Shown: positions 8,891 to 16,600, numbered from the stretch's first letter. The stretch is 27,116 nt of DNA from an uncultured Candidatus Melainabacteria bacterium (GCA_934700385.1 CAKUXO010000022.1:1-27116); one strand, 5' to 3'. A program made the numbers and translations. Notes: generated by a model from the sequence alone, not told the origin.

Positions 8891-9355
8891 ATGAAAAAAG
8901 CCTTATTAACATTAGTTTTATGCTCATTCGCATTTGGACTTGGTTTTGGTCTTAATAATGTTGCTATGAGTGATTCTATCGGCGCAAAAGTTGCTTATGT
9001 AAATGTAGATAAACTTTTAAGCGCTTCAAAAAACTTTAAACTAGCAGAAGAAACAAAAACAAAACAAACAGAAGAAATGCTTAAATGGTATAACACTGCA
9101 AGCCAAGACATCCAAAAACAACAAACAAAAGCAGGCAGAGATGCTCTTATTAAGAAATATGAAGCTCAATTAACCGCTAAGAAAAAATCAATTAAAGATG
9201 CTTATGCCAAAAAAGCATTAGAAATAGACAACCAACTTAACACTGCTATTAATCAAAAAGCAAAAGCCATGGGCTACAGCCTAGTATTCAGAAAGGAATC
9301 CCTATTAATGGGTGGGGATGATATAACTTCTCAAATTATTCCCTTAGTAAAATAA
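8891..9355 (+). CDS. OmpH/Skp-family periplasmic chaperone-like protein
   Basis: This is a small exported protein of 154 residues. A typical signal peptide (KK followed by a hydrophobic stretch at about 4-22) precedes a mature part beginning VAYVNVDKLLSASKNF, the OmpH/Skp entry motif. A long Lys/Gln/Glu-rich helical region (about 50-125), expected to form coiled-coil tentacles, follows. Skp-type proteins hold outer-membrane proteins in the periplasm, so its presence argues for a diderm cell. A good Shine-Dalgarno sequence (AGGAG) sits 6 nt upstream of the ATG, unlike the two genes before it. It follows nadE by 15 nt and is closed by a strong terminator. Confidence 0.85.
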   Translation: MKKALLTLVLCSFAFGLGFGLNNVAMSDSIGAKVAYVNVDKLLSASKNFKLAEETKTKQTEEMLKWYNTASQDIQKQQTKAGRDALIKKYEAQLTAKKKSIKDAYAKKALEIDNQLNTAINQKAKAMGYSLVFRKESLLMGGDDITSQIIPLVK

Positions 9356-9395
9356 TTTTGTAAAGTTAATTTTTGATAAAATAAATATTAAGTGT

Positions 9396-9424
9396 AAAAA
9401 CCACTCTAAATCGGAGTGGTTTTT
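9396..9424 (+). terminator. Intrinsic terminator after the OmpH-like gene
   Basis: AAAAACCACTC (9396-9406) pairs perfectly with GAGTGGTTTTT (9414-9424) around a 7-nt loop and ends in a T-run. The 11-bp stem lies 40 nt after the stop codon and closes the nadE/OmpH transcript. The flanking A-run would also allow some termination on the other strand. Confidence 0.9.
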
Positions 9425-9603
9425 ATCTTTTAAAAAATAATTATTCTTTTCATCAAAATAAATTATACCCATGCTCTTAAATTTATAGTAGAATGAATTA
9501 AATAGTTGAAAACGAAAACTTAATCTTAAAAATACATAAAAATTAGGTTTGGGATTATATTAAATTATTGAAATACGGACATTATCAGCTTTAGGAGGAA
9601 TTG

Positions 9604-11865
9604 ATGCAGAAGATTTCAAACGATATAAATGCAAATACGCAGTCAGGCATTAAACAAAACATTGTTTCAGGTGCAACCGATGCAATTAAAAATGGCGGCG
9701 AAAATCTGATTAATGTATTAAATTTCTCAAGAAGAAATTTAAACAACGTAACAATCATTAAAAAAGACGGCACAAGAGAAAAATACAACATTGAAAAAGT
9801 TGTTGAAGCAATTAGAAAATCAGCTACAAGAATGTTGGTTACTTTTAGTGACACTGAAATTAAAAACATTTGTGCTTTTGTAAACAAATCTGTTATGGAA
9901 ATGAATCAAGATGAAGTTGAAATCATCCAAATGCACAATGTTGTTGAAAGCGCACTTCAAGCACTAAGCCCTAAAGTTGCTGAAAGCTACAGAAACTACA
10001 GAAACTATAAAACAGACTTTGTTAACATGCTTGATAAAGTTTATCAAGAATCTCAAAGAATTATGTACATTGGCGATAAAGAAAACGCTAATGCGGATTC
10101 TGCTTTGGTTTCAACAAAACGTTCTTTAATCTTTAACGAATTAAACAAAGAATTATATAAAAAATTCTTCTTAACAGTTGAAGATAAACAAGCTATAAAA
10201 GAAGGCTATATCTATATTCATGACATGTCTGCAAGACGTGACACAATGAACTGTTGCTTATTTGATGTTGCTTCAGTTTTAAAAGGCGGCTTTGAAATGG
10301 GTAACATTTGGTATAACGAACCAAGAAGCCTTGATGTTGCTTTTGATGTTATAGGTGATATCGTTATGGCAGCTGCAAGCCAACAATATGGCGGTTTTAC
10401 AGTTCCTGAAGTAGATAAAATCTTAGCACCTTACGCTCAAAAAACTTATGAAAGACAACACGAAAGATATATCTGTATGGGTCTTTCAATGGAAAAAGCT
10501 CGTGAAGAAGCCATGAAAGATGTTCAATCTGATTATGAACAAGGTTTCCAAGGCTGGGAATATAAATTCAACACAGTTGCTTCAAGCCGTGGTGATTATC
10601 CGTTTATCACCGTTACAACAGGTTTAGGTCAAGATGAGTTTGAAAAAATGGCAACTCTTGCTTGTCTTAAAACTCGTCAAGGCGGACAAGGTAAAAAAGA
10701 ATGTAAAAAACCTGTGCTGTTCCCTAAAATCGTATTTTTATATGATGAAGAACTACACGGCGAAGGTAAACCACTTTATGACTTATTCCAAGCAGGGGTT
10801 GAATGTTCTAAAAAAACAATGTATCCCGATTGGCTAAGCCTTTCAGGAGAAGGCTATGTTGCTTCTATGTATAAAAAATACAAAAGAGTGGTTTCACCAA
10901 TGGGTTGTCGTGCTTTCTTATCTCCTTGGTTTGAAAGAGGCGGCGCAAAACCTGCTGATGAAAACGATAAACCTGTTTTTGTTGGTAGATTTAACATTGG
11001 CGCTATAAGCCTACATTTACCAATGATTTATGCAAAAGCAAAACAAGAAAGCAAAAATTTCTATGATGTATTAGATTACTATATGAATTTAATTAGAAAA
11101 ATTCATATCAGAACTTATGAATATCTTGGAGAAATGAGAGCTTCTGTTAATCCTTTAGCATATTGTGAGGGTGGTTTCTATGGCGGACATCTTAACTTCC
11201 ACGATAAAATTAAACCTCTTTTAAAATCTGCAACAGCAAGTTTTGGTATTACCGCTCTAAATGAACTTCAAGAACTTCATAATGGTAAATCTCTTGTTGA
11301 AGATGGCGCTTTTGCGATTGAAGTAATGGAATATATCAATAAAAAAGTAGCAGAATTTAAAGAAGAAGATGGCTGGCTTTATGCCCTATATGGCACACCT
11401 GCTGAAAATCTTTGCGGTTTACAAGTTAAACAATTTAGAAAAAAATATGGAATTGTTGAAAACGTATCAGACAAACCTTATGTTTCAAACTCTTTCCACT
11501 GCCATGTTTCAGAACAAATCGGACCAATTGAAAAACAAGATAAAGAGGGAAGATTTTGGGATTTAATGAACGGTGGCAAAATCCAATATGTTAAATATCC
11601 AATTTCATATAACACAAAAGCAATTGAAACACTTATCAAACGTGCTATGAAAATGGGCTTTTATGAAGGTGTTAACCTATCTTTATCATATTGTGATGAT
11701 TGCGGACACCAAGAATTAAATATGGATGTTTGTCCTAAGTGCGGCTCTAAAAATCTTACAAAAATTGATAGAATGAATGGCTACCTTGCTTATTCAAGAG
11801 TCAAAGGAGATTCAAGGCTCGCTGATCATAAAATGGAAGAAATTAAAGACAGAGTTTCAATGTAA
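9604..11865 (+). CDS. nrdD: Anaerobic ribonucleoside-triphosphate reductase (class III)
   Basis: This oxygen-sensitive glycyl-radical enzyme reduces NTPs to dNTPs. The start is placed at the ATG at 9604 (753 residues) because the Shine-Dalgarno AGGAGG (9593-9598) is 5 nt upstream; the in-frame TTG at 9601 would be only 2 nt away. An ATP-cone regulatory domain (about 45-140, IKKDGTREKYNIEKVVEAIR) precedes the catalytic barrel. Active-site cysteines lie in MNCCLFD (Cys217/218) and SPMGCRAF (Cys435). A zinc ribbon is formed by Cys697, Cys700, Cys710 and Cys713, and the glycyl-radical glycine is probably Gly726 in RMNGYLAY. NrdG, encoded 49 nt downstream, installs the radical. The leader 9425-9600 holds no promoter I could call with confidence. 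Confidence 0.96.
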   Translation: MQKISNDINANTQSGIKQNIVSGATDAIKNGGENLINVLNFSRRNLNNVTIIKKDGTREKYNIEKVVEAIRKSATRMLVTFSDTEIKNICAFVNKSVMEMNQDEVEIIQMHNVVESALQALSPKVAESYRNYRNYKTDFVNMLDKVYQESQRIMYIGDKENANADSALVSTKRSLIFNELNKELYKKFFLTVEDKQAIKEGYIYIHDMSARRDTMNCCLFDVASVLKGGFEMGNIWYNEPRSLDVAFDVIGDIVMAAASQQYGGFTVPEVDKILAPYAQKTYERQHERYICMGLSMEKAREEAMKDVQSDYEQGFQGWEYKFNTVASSRGDYPFITVTTGLGQDEFEKMATLACLKTRQGGQGKKECKKPVLFPKIVFLYDEELHGEGKPLYDLFQAGVECSKKTMYPDWLSLSGEGYVASMYKKYKRVVSPMGCRAFLSPWFERGGAKPADENDKPVFVGRFNIGAISLHLPMIYAKAKQESKNFYDVLDYYMNLIRKIHIRTYEYLGEMRASVNPLAYCEGGFYGGHLNFHDKIKPLLKSATASFGITALNELQELHNGKSLVEDGAFAIEVMEYINKKVAEFKEEDGWLYALYGTPAENLCGLQVKQFRKKYGIVENVSDKPYVSNSFHCHVSEQIGPIEKQDKEGRFWDLMNGGKIQYVKYPISYNTKAIETLIKRAMKMGFYEGVNLSLSYCDDCGHQELNMDVCPKCGSKNLTKIDRMNGYLAYSRVKGDSRLADHKMEEIKDRVSM

Positions 11866-11868
11866 ATT

Positions 11869-11892
11869 AAAAACCCTCTTTTGAGGGTTTTT
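11869..11892 (+). terminator. Terminator-like hairpin between nrdD and nrdG
   Basis: AAAAACCCTC (11869-11878) and GAGGGTTTTT (11883-11892) form a perfect 10-bp stem with a TTTT loop, starting 3 nt after the nrdD stop. It has intrinsic-terminator form yet lies inside an expected nrdD-nrdG operon, 22 nt before the nrdG start. Partial readthrough would give much less NrdG than NrdD. Confidence 0.85.
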
Positions 11893-11914
11893 ATTCAACT
11901 AAAGGAAATAGAAA

Positions 11915-12409
11915 ATGAATTATCATAACATTACAAAAGACGATATGTTAAATGGGGACGGTTTAAGGGTTGTTTTATGGCTTGCTGGCTGTACTCACCA
12001 TTGTCCAGAATGTCAAAATCCTCAAACTTGGGATATTGCAGGCGGTTTAGAATTTGACCAAAAAGCAAAAGATGAGCTTTTTGAAGCACTAAATAAACCC
12101 CATGTTTCAGGAATTACTTTTTCAGGGGGCGACCCTTTTCATCCTTTCAATCGTCAAGAAGTTCTTGAACTTATAAAAGAAATCAAAGATAAATTTAAAG
12201 ATAAAACAATTTGGCTTTATACTGGGTTTTTATGGGAAGAAGTTAAAAACCTAATGGGTATTGAAAACATTGATGTTTTAGTTGATGGCGAATTTCAAAA
12301 AGAATTAAATGACAACAATCTTCATTGGGTTGGAAGCTCTAATCAAAGAATAATTGATGTTAAAAAATCGCTAGAAGAAAATAAAATAGTTCATCACTGC
12401 ATGCCATAA
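11915..12409 (+). CDS. nrdG: Anaerobic ribonucleotide reductase activating protein
   Basis: This radical-SAM activase uses a [4Fe-4S] cluster and S-adenosylmethionine to generate the glycyl radical on NrdD. Its 164 residues are the usual size. The cluster motif CTHHCPEC (CxxxCxxC) is in the N-terminal part, followed by GITFSGGDPF (the GGDP SAM-binding motif) and IWLYTGFLWEE. The Shine-Dalgarno sequence AAAGGAA is 7 nt before the ATG. It lies just downstream of nrdD but behind a terminator-like hairpin. Its stop codon overlaps the start of the next gene by one base (TAATG). Confidence 0.95.
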   Translation: MNYHNITKDDMLNGDGLRVVLWLAGCTHHCPECQNPQTWDIAGGLEFDQKAKDELFEALNKPHVSGITFSGGDPFHPFNRQEVLELIKEIKDKFKDKTIWLYTGFLWEEVKNLMGIENIDVLVDGEFQKELNDNNLHWVGSSNQRIIDVKKSLEENKIVHHCMP

Positions 12410-12918
12410 TGATAATCGATAATAACTTAATTGCTTATGAATATTATAAAAATCAATTTGTTCCAAAAGAAGTTTATCCAAGTGGCGAAAGAGATGAAAC
12501 AAAGCTAATTGATAAATATTCTTTTAATAATCAAAATTTACCTATCTTAGTTTTAGAACAAGACATTGTAAATAAAGACGGTTATGGCTTAAAAAAAGGA
12601 TTTTATAACATTTTTCATGATAAATATCTTGATTTTTTATTGATTTATCAATCCGGAAAATTAAAAGCAAAAGTTCCTATTATAAATTCAAAGGTTTTTG
12701 AAACAATTAACCCCGAAACTACTCAAAAACCTAAAAAAATGAGCTATTCAAAATATTTAAAAAACGAACAAAAAAACTACAGAAAATATCTTAAAGGCGA
12801 AAATCCTCTTGAAGTAGAATATCAAGAGGTTAAAACCATCTATTCAAAGGAAGAAAATGCTCTTTTAATTATCTATACTTATAATAATTTAGAACTAACT
12901 GGAATTATCAAACTTTAA
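12409..12918 (+). CDS. Unrecognised protein coupled to nrdG
   Basis: I do not recognise this 169-residue protein. It has no signal peptide, membrane segment or cysteine pair. Lys, Tyr, Asn and Glu are frequent, and the C-terminal half contains a basic, Tyr/Lys-rich segment (about 105-130) followed by a beta-strand-like end (ALLIIYTYNNLELTGIIKL). The ATG shares one base with the nrdG stop (TAATG) and no separate Shine-Dalgarno sequence is apparent, so translation is probably coupled to nrdG. A terminator follows 4 nt after the stop. Context suggests a cytosolic accessory to anaerobic nucleotide metabolism, but nothing in the sequence shows the function. Confidence 0.7.
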   Translation: MIIDNNLIAYEYYKNQFVPKEVYPSGERDETKLIDKYSFNNQNLPILVLEQDIVNKDGYGLKKGFYNIFHDKYLDFLLIYQSGKLKAKVPIINSKVFETINPETTQKPKKMSYSKYLKNEQKNYRKYLKGENPLEVEYQEVKTIYSKEENALLIIYTYNNLELTGIIKL

Positions 12919-12922
12919 TTTT

Positions 12923-12944
12923 TCAATCAAAAGATTGATTTTTT
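12923..12944 (+). terminator. Intrinsic terminator of the nrdG unit
   Basis: TCAATC (12923-12928), loop AAAA, GATTGA (12933-12938), then six T residues. It begins 4 nt after the stop codon of the gene at 12409. The stem is short (6 bp) but in standard form. Confidence 0.75.
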
Positions 12945-13017
12945 AGAACTTAATGTGTGGTAATTTTTATACAAGGATAAACGTATTATAAGGAATTGGA
13001 AAAGAAAGGCAGAAAAA

Positions 13018-13506
13018 ATGCAAAAAATTTCCCCTCTAAGGTCAAGTATTGAAGCTTTTAACAAATTTAAAGCTCTTAGAGCAAACAAAACAGACAAAAC
13101 TCAAAAAACTCAAGAAAATCAAGCAGCACAAACTAATCCTTTTGGAATTACCTTCAAAGGTACAGTAATTCAAATGGATGTGTTTGAAAAAGCTGACAAA
13201 GCAACTAAAAAAGAAAACTCATCTCTTTCTATGAAAGAAAGAATGGAAAACACAGGCAAACTTCTAGCAAGTGCTTGGGTTGGAACAATTAATAAGTTTT
13301 CATCTCTTAAAACAAATGCAATAGCATTTGGTAACAAAATTAAAAACAATACAACTGCTGCTTTCAAAAAAATGCAAGAAATCGGCAACACAAAAGTTGA
13401 ATTTGATGTATTTAAATATAACGTTTCAAGATTACAAAATCAGCCTGTTAGCGAGCTGAAAAGTATGTTATCTAACGAATTACAAGGAGCAGGTAATGAA
13501 CAATAG
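13018..13506 (+). CDS. Unrecognised protein with N-terminal ITFKG motif
   Basis: This is a 162-residue protein of unknown function. The first 40 residues are low-complexity and rich in Lys, Thr, Gln and Asn, ending in NPFGITFKG (about 40-48). The remainder is mostly predicted helical and basic. The aromatic-Gly motif resembles short N-terminal motifs in the proteins encoded at 14046 and 19817 (minus). There is no hydrophobic signal. A Shine-Dalgarno-like AAAGG lies 9 nt before the ATG. The 3' end overlaps the next gene by 11 nt, and that gene carries its own Shine-Dalgarno sequence inside this one, which marks a two-gene operon. Confidence 0.7.
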   Translation: MQKISPLRSSIEAFNKFKALRANKTDKTQKTQENQAAQTNPFGITFKGTVIQMDVFEKADKATKKENSSLSMKERMENTGKLLASAWVGTINKFSSLKTNAIAFGNKIKNNTTAAFKKMQEIGNTKVEFDVFKYNVSRLQNQPVSELKSMLSNELQGAGNEQ

Positions 13507-13858
13507 AAGAGTTAAAAACATTATTGAAGCATTGGGTCGTCATAAAGACGCTGATTCAATTCAAGTTTTAAATGAATTAGGAACAAATTGCCCAATCGAT
13601 GAAATCAGAGAGTTAACAAGCAAAGCCTTAATCAAAAAAAATACCCACGACGCACTTGAAGTTGTAATCGTGAACAAAGGTAAAGGTATTAATGATTTAT
13701 CTGCAAGGGTTGCGATGTGCGCTATTAATGAACTTTTAGCTCTTAAAGATAAACAAGAAGCAATTAAAATACTGGACGATACAATCAACATGCATTCAGA
13801 AAAAGAAGTGCAAGATACTGCACGCTCTGTAAAAGCATTAATGTCTTTCAGTTCGTAA
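13496..13858 (+). CDS. HEAT-like repeat small protein
   Basis: This 120-residue all-helical protein consists of paired helices with the spacing of HEAT or PBS-lyase-type repeats, for example HKDADSIQVLNELG and LSARVAMCAINELLAL. Such repeats commonly mediate protein-protein contact, so it may act as a partner of the upstream gene product. The ATG lies 11 nt inside the preceding gene, behind AAGGAG, 7 nt upstream of the start. There is no signal peptide, membrane segment or catalytic motif. HEAT-like assignment is by eye from helix periodicity and should be treated as tentative. A strong terminator follows. Confidence 0.65.
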   Translation: MNNRRVKNIIEALGRHKDADSIQVLNELGTNCPIDEIRELTSKALIKKNTHDALEVVIVNKGKGINDLSARVAMCAINELLALKDKQEAIKILDDTINMHSEKEVQDTARSVKALMSFSS

Positions 13859-13884
13859 AATAAAAAATACGATTTTATCCTAAG

Positions 13885-13914
13885 AAAAAGTCCTCCAAAA
13901 GTAGGACTTTTTTT
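13885..13914 (+). terminator. Intrinsic terminator after the HEAT-like gene
   Basis: AAAAAGTCCT (13885-13894) pairs with AGGACTTTTT (13903-13912) around an 8-nt loop, and the T-run continues to 13914. The 10-bp stem starts 26 nt after the stop codon and separates this pair of genes from the glucanotransferase gene. Confidence 0.88.
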
Positions 13915-14045
13915 AGTGTATAAAATACGCTCAAAAGCAGTCATATCAATTGTTTCAAAAACTTTACATTTCTTATTTATTTAGCAATTTATTTTATTCT
14001 ATGGTTTAATATATATGTGTTGTAAATGTGATAGTTAGGTAAAGT

Positions 14046-16226
14046 ATGAAAGTTAATTCCGTAAGATCTACTTCGAGATTAAGATTTGGGGAAGCGCTGA
14101 CCACAAATCAAAGAAAACAAACTTATAGAACGGCGACTAATGAGGCTAAAAAAGCGCTTGGCATTCAAAATGGTGTACATCTTGCAAAACTTGATGTTTG
14201 CGCATTTCCATCTAAACCCCAAGAGGATACAGGGGTTGGCAAAATGACTTCACCAATTGCCAAACAAAACACAGATAAATTAATGTCTTATATGGCTTGT
14301 AACGCTCTTAAAATGTTTCCAGCAGGACCTGTTACAAAACAAAGAAGGGGCTATTTTGGCGCATATAACAGAGGGGCGATGTCTTTAGGAGAAGATAAAA
14401 TCAATCTTTTTGACCTAACTCAAAAGAAATATGGCTCAATTTTATCTAAAGATGATATTTTACCATTCGTTCATTCAAACAATTCTAGAAACAATTTAAT
14501 TAATTTTGAAAATGAAATCGGCACAAGCGATATGGATGAACCACCAGTTGCAAAAGGCTCTTTGCCTGATTATTTCTATATGGAAGATAACACTCAAAAG
14601 AAAAAAGAAATTTTAAATACCTATAAAGCAGATGAAACGAGAGAAAAAGGACCTTTATACATCGCTTGGCAAAACTTTGAAAAACTAGATGAAACTCATC
14701 CATTAAAACAAGAATATAGGGAATTTTATTCAAATAAATCTGCTCTTGATTATGATGATATGTACACAAGGCTTGCTTTAGCACCATTTTTAAAAGCAGG
14801 CGGAGTACCATTTTTATCTGATGGTGAAGATGAATTTAGAGGAGAAGACATTTGGGGAGATGGTTATCATTTCTTTGAAAAATTTGATGTAAACCCAGAT
14901 TCTCTAAGCCAAGAAGACAGAGTACAATATTACCTTAAAAAAGAAAAATATGAGGTAATGAAAGAAGAATATAAAGATGAAATTGATTACTATAAATTCA
15001 GACAATTCATCGCCCACAAACAACTTAAAGACTATAAAAACTTTGTAAACAAAAATCTTGATTCAAAATTATTTGGCGACTGCCTTGTTGGTTTTTCTCA
15101 TTGGGAACAACAAGTTTACCCTGACGCATTTATGAAAGGTGCGGGCGGAAGAATGGGCTTGCCTGTTTTAAATTATTTTGAAATTCAAAACCCAAATTCA
15201 GCAGCCTATAAACTTCTTGAACAAAAAACAAAATACTATCTTGATAACTTTGACGGTATAAGGTTTGACGTTGGTTGGTCTTACATTAATGCCGTTTATC
15301 AAATAGATGGACAAGATAAATTTATGTGGCTAGGTAATTCACTTACAGATAATATTGCAAAATGGGCAAAAGAAGTTAAGGGTAATGACTTCGACACTAA
15401 AAATTTAATCTATGAATTTGATAACTCTGGTGAATTATCTCCATTTAGGTTTGAACGCCGTGGATATTCTGAAGATACCCCCGTTGAACCTGCTGAAATT
15501 TTAAATAACCTTAAAGGTATGGCGATTTTCACAACAGAATATGAACACAATGACGTTGATAAAAATGGCGCAGGCTGGATGAATAAACATTTTCTTGATA
15601 AAAACATCCGCTTAAATCCTGATAGATATATCTTAGGAACAAATAACCATGATGGCACACCATTATGGATTTTAGCAAGCGCAAAAGATTCTAAATATTC
15701 TGAAAGACGAGGAAGAAACATCGGCGCTCTAATGCGTTCATATAACAACTATAATTATGAAAACTATAACACTCCCGAAAAATTTGCTAAAACAAAAGCT
15801 GGTGAAGCGTTCGCTTGCAAAAACCACTTTGCGTTTTATATGGATCCATTAGGAAAACAATCAAGAGTTGATTCTCATTATGACCAAGACGGTTGGGGTG
15901 AAAACGATTGGGGTCTTGAAGACTATAGAAAACGTTTAACTCTGGGGGACGAAGAAGAATTCCACAAACTTCTACAACAAGGTAAAGCCTATGAAGCAGC
16001 CGAAGTTTTAGCTTATGCGATGGAGTTAAAAGACGGCGATTCTAACCATGTCTTTTTAAATGATGAAAAAAATAAAGAAATTTATAATAATTTAAGGGCA
16101 TTAATGGAATACATTAAATCTCCAGGGGCATTGAGCGAAGATGAAGCTAATGAAAAATATAACAATATGGAAGACATCCCCGCCCAATTCAAAAGAGATT
16201 ACACCCACGACAGAATTATAAAATAA
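14046..16226 (+). CDS. Divergent GH77-like 4-alpha-glucanotransferase
   Basis: This 726-residue protein has the layout of a GH77/GH13-type alpha-glucan enzyme with altered motifs. YYKFRQFIAHKQL and LFGDCLVGFSHWEQQVYPDAF align by eye with MalQ segments around IIGDLPIFV. GIRFDVGWSY supplies the candidate nucleophile Asp408, IYEFDNSGELSPF the candidate acid/base Glu457, and GTNNHDGTPLW the candidate stabilising Asp536. The canonical RIDHFRGF and EDLG forms are absent. The N-terminus carries SRLRFGEAL (about 10-18). There is no signal peptide, so it is likely cytosolic and acts on glycogen or maltodextrins. Only a weak AGG is seen upstream of the ATG. It could be another GH13-clan transferase or an inactive homologue. 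Confidence 0.72.
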   Translation: MKVNSVRSTSRLRFGEALTTNQRKQTYRTATNEAKKALGIQNGVHLAKLDVCAFPSKPQEDTGVGKMTSPIAKQNTDKLMSYMACNALKMFPAGPVTKQRRGYFGAYNRGAMSLGEDKINLFDLTQKKYGSILSKDDILPFVHSNNSRNNLINFENEIGTSDMDEPPVAKGSLPDYFYMEDNTQKKKEILNTYKADETREKGPLYIAWQNFEKLDETHPLKQEYREFYSNKSALDYDDMYTRLALAPFLKAGGVPFLSDGEDEFRGEDIWGDGYHFFEKFDVNPDSLSQEDRVQYYLKKEKYEVMKEEYKDEIDYYKFRQFIAHKQLKDYKNFVNKNLDSKLFGDCLVGFSHWEQQVYPDAFMKGAGGRMGLPVLNYFEIQNPNSAAYKLLEQKTKYYLDNFDGIRFDVGWSYINAVYQIDGQDKFMWLGNSLTDNIAKWAKEVKGNDFDTKNLIYEFDNSGELSPFRFERRGYSEDTPVEPAEILNNLKGMAIFTTEYEHNDVDKNGAGWMNKHFLDKNIRLNPDRYILGTNNHDGTPLWILASAKDSKYSERRGRNIGALMRSYNNYNYENYNTPEKFAKTKAGEAFACKNHFAFYMDPLGKQSRVDSHYDQDGWGENDWGLEDYRKRLTLGDEEEFHKLLQQGKAYEAAEVLAYAMELKDGDSNHVFLNDEKNKEIYNNLRALMEYIKSPGALSEDEANEKYNNMEDIPAQFKRDYTHDRIIK

Positions 16227-16260
16227 TCCCACCCTCGATATACAACCTAAAACCCCTCTG

Positions 16261-16288
16261 CTGTCTAATGAAATTTTTCATTAGACAG
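16261..16288. repeat. Perfect 13-bp inverted repeat
   Basis: CTGTCTAATGAAA (16261-16273) and TTTCATTAGACAG (16276-16288) form a perfect 13-bp palindrome with a 2-nt centre. In RNA the innermost pairs would open to give a larger loop. No T-run follows on either strand, so it is not a standard intrinsic terminator. It lies 35 nt after the glucanotransferase stop and 28 nt before the start of the cysteine-rich gene. Confidence 0.85.
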
Positions 16289-16315
16289 AATAGAATAACA
16301 AAAAAGGAGGGGAAA

Positions 16316-16588
16316 ATGTGTAAAATTCAAGATGCAATATATGAACTTGTAAACCACGTTAAATCAGACACTTTAATTTGCTCACTTGGCGATATAACAA
16401 TAGAAGGTAAATTACATCAATGTGAATGTGGTTTTTCTGATTGCAAGTGTTACGATGGCGTTATCACCCTTGAAAATGCCGTTGTAAAATGTTGCAAAAA
16501 CGACTATAAAAAAGAATATCGTTGGATTAACATTTCATCAAAACAAATAAAAGCTTTTTCTTTTAAATGTTGCGAAATTGGTCTATAA
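16316..16588 (+). CDS. Small cysteine-rich protein, unrecognised
   Basis: This is a 90-residue protein with 10 cysteines, including the cluster CECGFSDCKCYDG and two CC pairs (KCCKND and KCCEIG). The start is set at ATG 16316 because AGGAGGGG lies immediately upstream; an in-frame ATG at 16268 falls inside the palindrome and has no ribosome binding site. There is no signal peptide, so disulfides are unlikely and metal or Fe-S binding is a reasonable guess. The C-terminal segment (EYRWINISSKQIKAF) looks like beta structure. I do not recognise the family. Confidence 0.75.
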   Translation: MCKIQDAIYELVNHVKSDTLICSLGDITIEGKLHQCECGFSDCKCYDGVITLENAVVKCCKNDYKKEYRWINISSKQIKAFSFKCCEIGL

Positions 16589-16600
16589 AATAAACAAAAT

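Noticed and set aside
9425..9600. Riboswitch or NrdR boxes upstream of nrdD
   Set aside because: No paired NrdR-type palindromes or recognisable riboswitch core could be found in these 176 bases.
9601..9603. TTG start for nrdD
   Set aside because: It would sit only 2 nt after AGGAGG; the ATG at 9604 has proper 5-nt spacing.
16261..16288. Terminal inverted repeats of an insertion sequence
   Set aside because: The palindrome is single, with no transposase or partner repeat nearby.
16268..16315. Longer start (ATG 16268) for the cysteine-rich gene
   Set aside because: It lies inside the perfect palindrome, lacks a ribosome binding site, and AGGAGGGG lies directly before ATG 16316.
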